Shown here: positions 15,287 through 15,342 of the stretch, one piece after another
How positions within the stretch are numbered: the first letter of the stretch is position 1
Layout of the letters: the number at the start of each line of letters is the position of its first letter
Assembly (NCBI GenBank): GCA_934096735.1
Contig: CAKOMS010000018.1
Coordinates: forward strand, 1-15,342
Length of the DNA: 15,342 nucleotides
DNA from: an uncultured Bacilli bacterium
Lineage (GTDB): Bacteria; Bacillota_I; Bacilli_A; RF39; UBA660
Direction: 5' to 3'
Notes under the pieces: model-generated
The model's database searches: none
Told to the model about the DNA's origin: nothing
What the model saw: the letters and a program-made list of their open reading frames with translations, nothing else
Position numbers and translations under genes: made by a program

Positions 15287-15342
15287 ATGAAATTAAGGAC
15301 TAAATATATGTTCTCAAAACTAGTAATTTTTATCTTACTATT
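15287..15342 (+). CDS. Start of a membrane or secreted protein, cut by the window edge
   Basis: Only 18 full codons are visible: MKLRTKYMFSKLVIFILL. A basic start followed by a hydrophobic stretch suggests a signal peptide or signal anchor. A strong AAAAGGAGGT (15265-15274) lies 12 bases before the ATG, a little further than usual. Nothing can be said about function. Confidence 0.6.
   Translation, partial: MKLRTKYMFSKLVIFILL

Noticed and set aside
1..15342. CRISPR array, insertion sequence, integrase or phage genes
   Set aside because: I saw no regularly spaced direct repeats, transposase or recombinase motifs, or phage structural proteins on reading both strands. Small repeats seen are inside coding sequence (dockerin, Pro-Lys insert).

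Overview
This is a very AT-rich window with short gene spacing, strong AGGAG-type ribosome binding sites and strongly A/T-biased codon use (Ile, Lys and Asn heavy). It suggests a low-GC Firmicutes-type bacterium, plausibly one of the uncultured gut Bacilli (RF39-like or relatives). The organism makes a cell wall: undecaprenyl-phosphate recycling, a secreted glucosaminidase and an envelope-glycan locus are all present. The taxonomic placement is an inference from composition and protein style; there is no rRNA here to confirm it.

Layout. (1) 1-110: two tandem hairpin terminators closing a minus-strand gene. (2) 108-914, minus: undecaprenyl-diphosphatase UppP. (3) 968-2414, plus: a small membrane protein, an overlapping 210-residue protein of unknown function and a lipoprotein, ended by a terminator. 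(4) 2458-5677, plus: a clear promoter, then a secreted SH3/glucosaminidase/dockerin protein whose glucosaminidase halves appear in swapped order, tightly coupled to a single-pass membrane protein with Ig-like and cadherin-like ectodomains; a strong terminator follows. (5) 5691-14459, plus: a run of wall or capsular glycan genes: TagO/WecA-type initiating transferase, Stealth-type sugar-phosphate transferase, Wzx-type flippase, PIG-L deacetylase with a long beta-rich tail, Wzy/WaaL-type polymerase or ligase, MBOAT acyltransferase and its SGNH partner. (6) 14472-15110: remains of a large multi-pass membrane protein gene, broken by frameshifts and apparent internal deletions, then a strong terminator. 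(7) 15149-15342: a 138-base leader with possible structure around a strong Shine-Dalgarno, and the first codons of a protein that runs out of the window.

How the genes may work together. TagO would load GlcNAc-1-phosphate (or a relative) on undecaprenyl phosphate. The Stealth protein would add a sugar through a phosphodiester. PIG-L could de-N-acetylate the amino sugar in the cytoplasm. Wzx would flip the lipid-linked unit, and the Wzy/WaaL-like protein would polymerise it or attach it. The MBOAT/SGNH pair would O-acylate it outside, and UppP would recycle undecaprenyl pyrophosphate. No ordinary GT2 or GT4 glycosyltransferase is encoded in the run, so either the repeat unit is very simple or other transferases lie elsewhere. 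The most unusual single item is the permuted glucosaminidase at 2507-4252.
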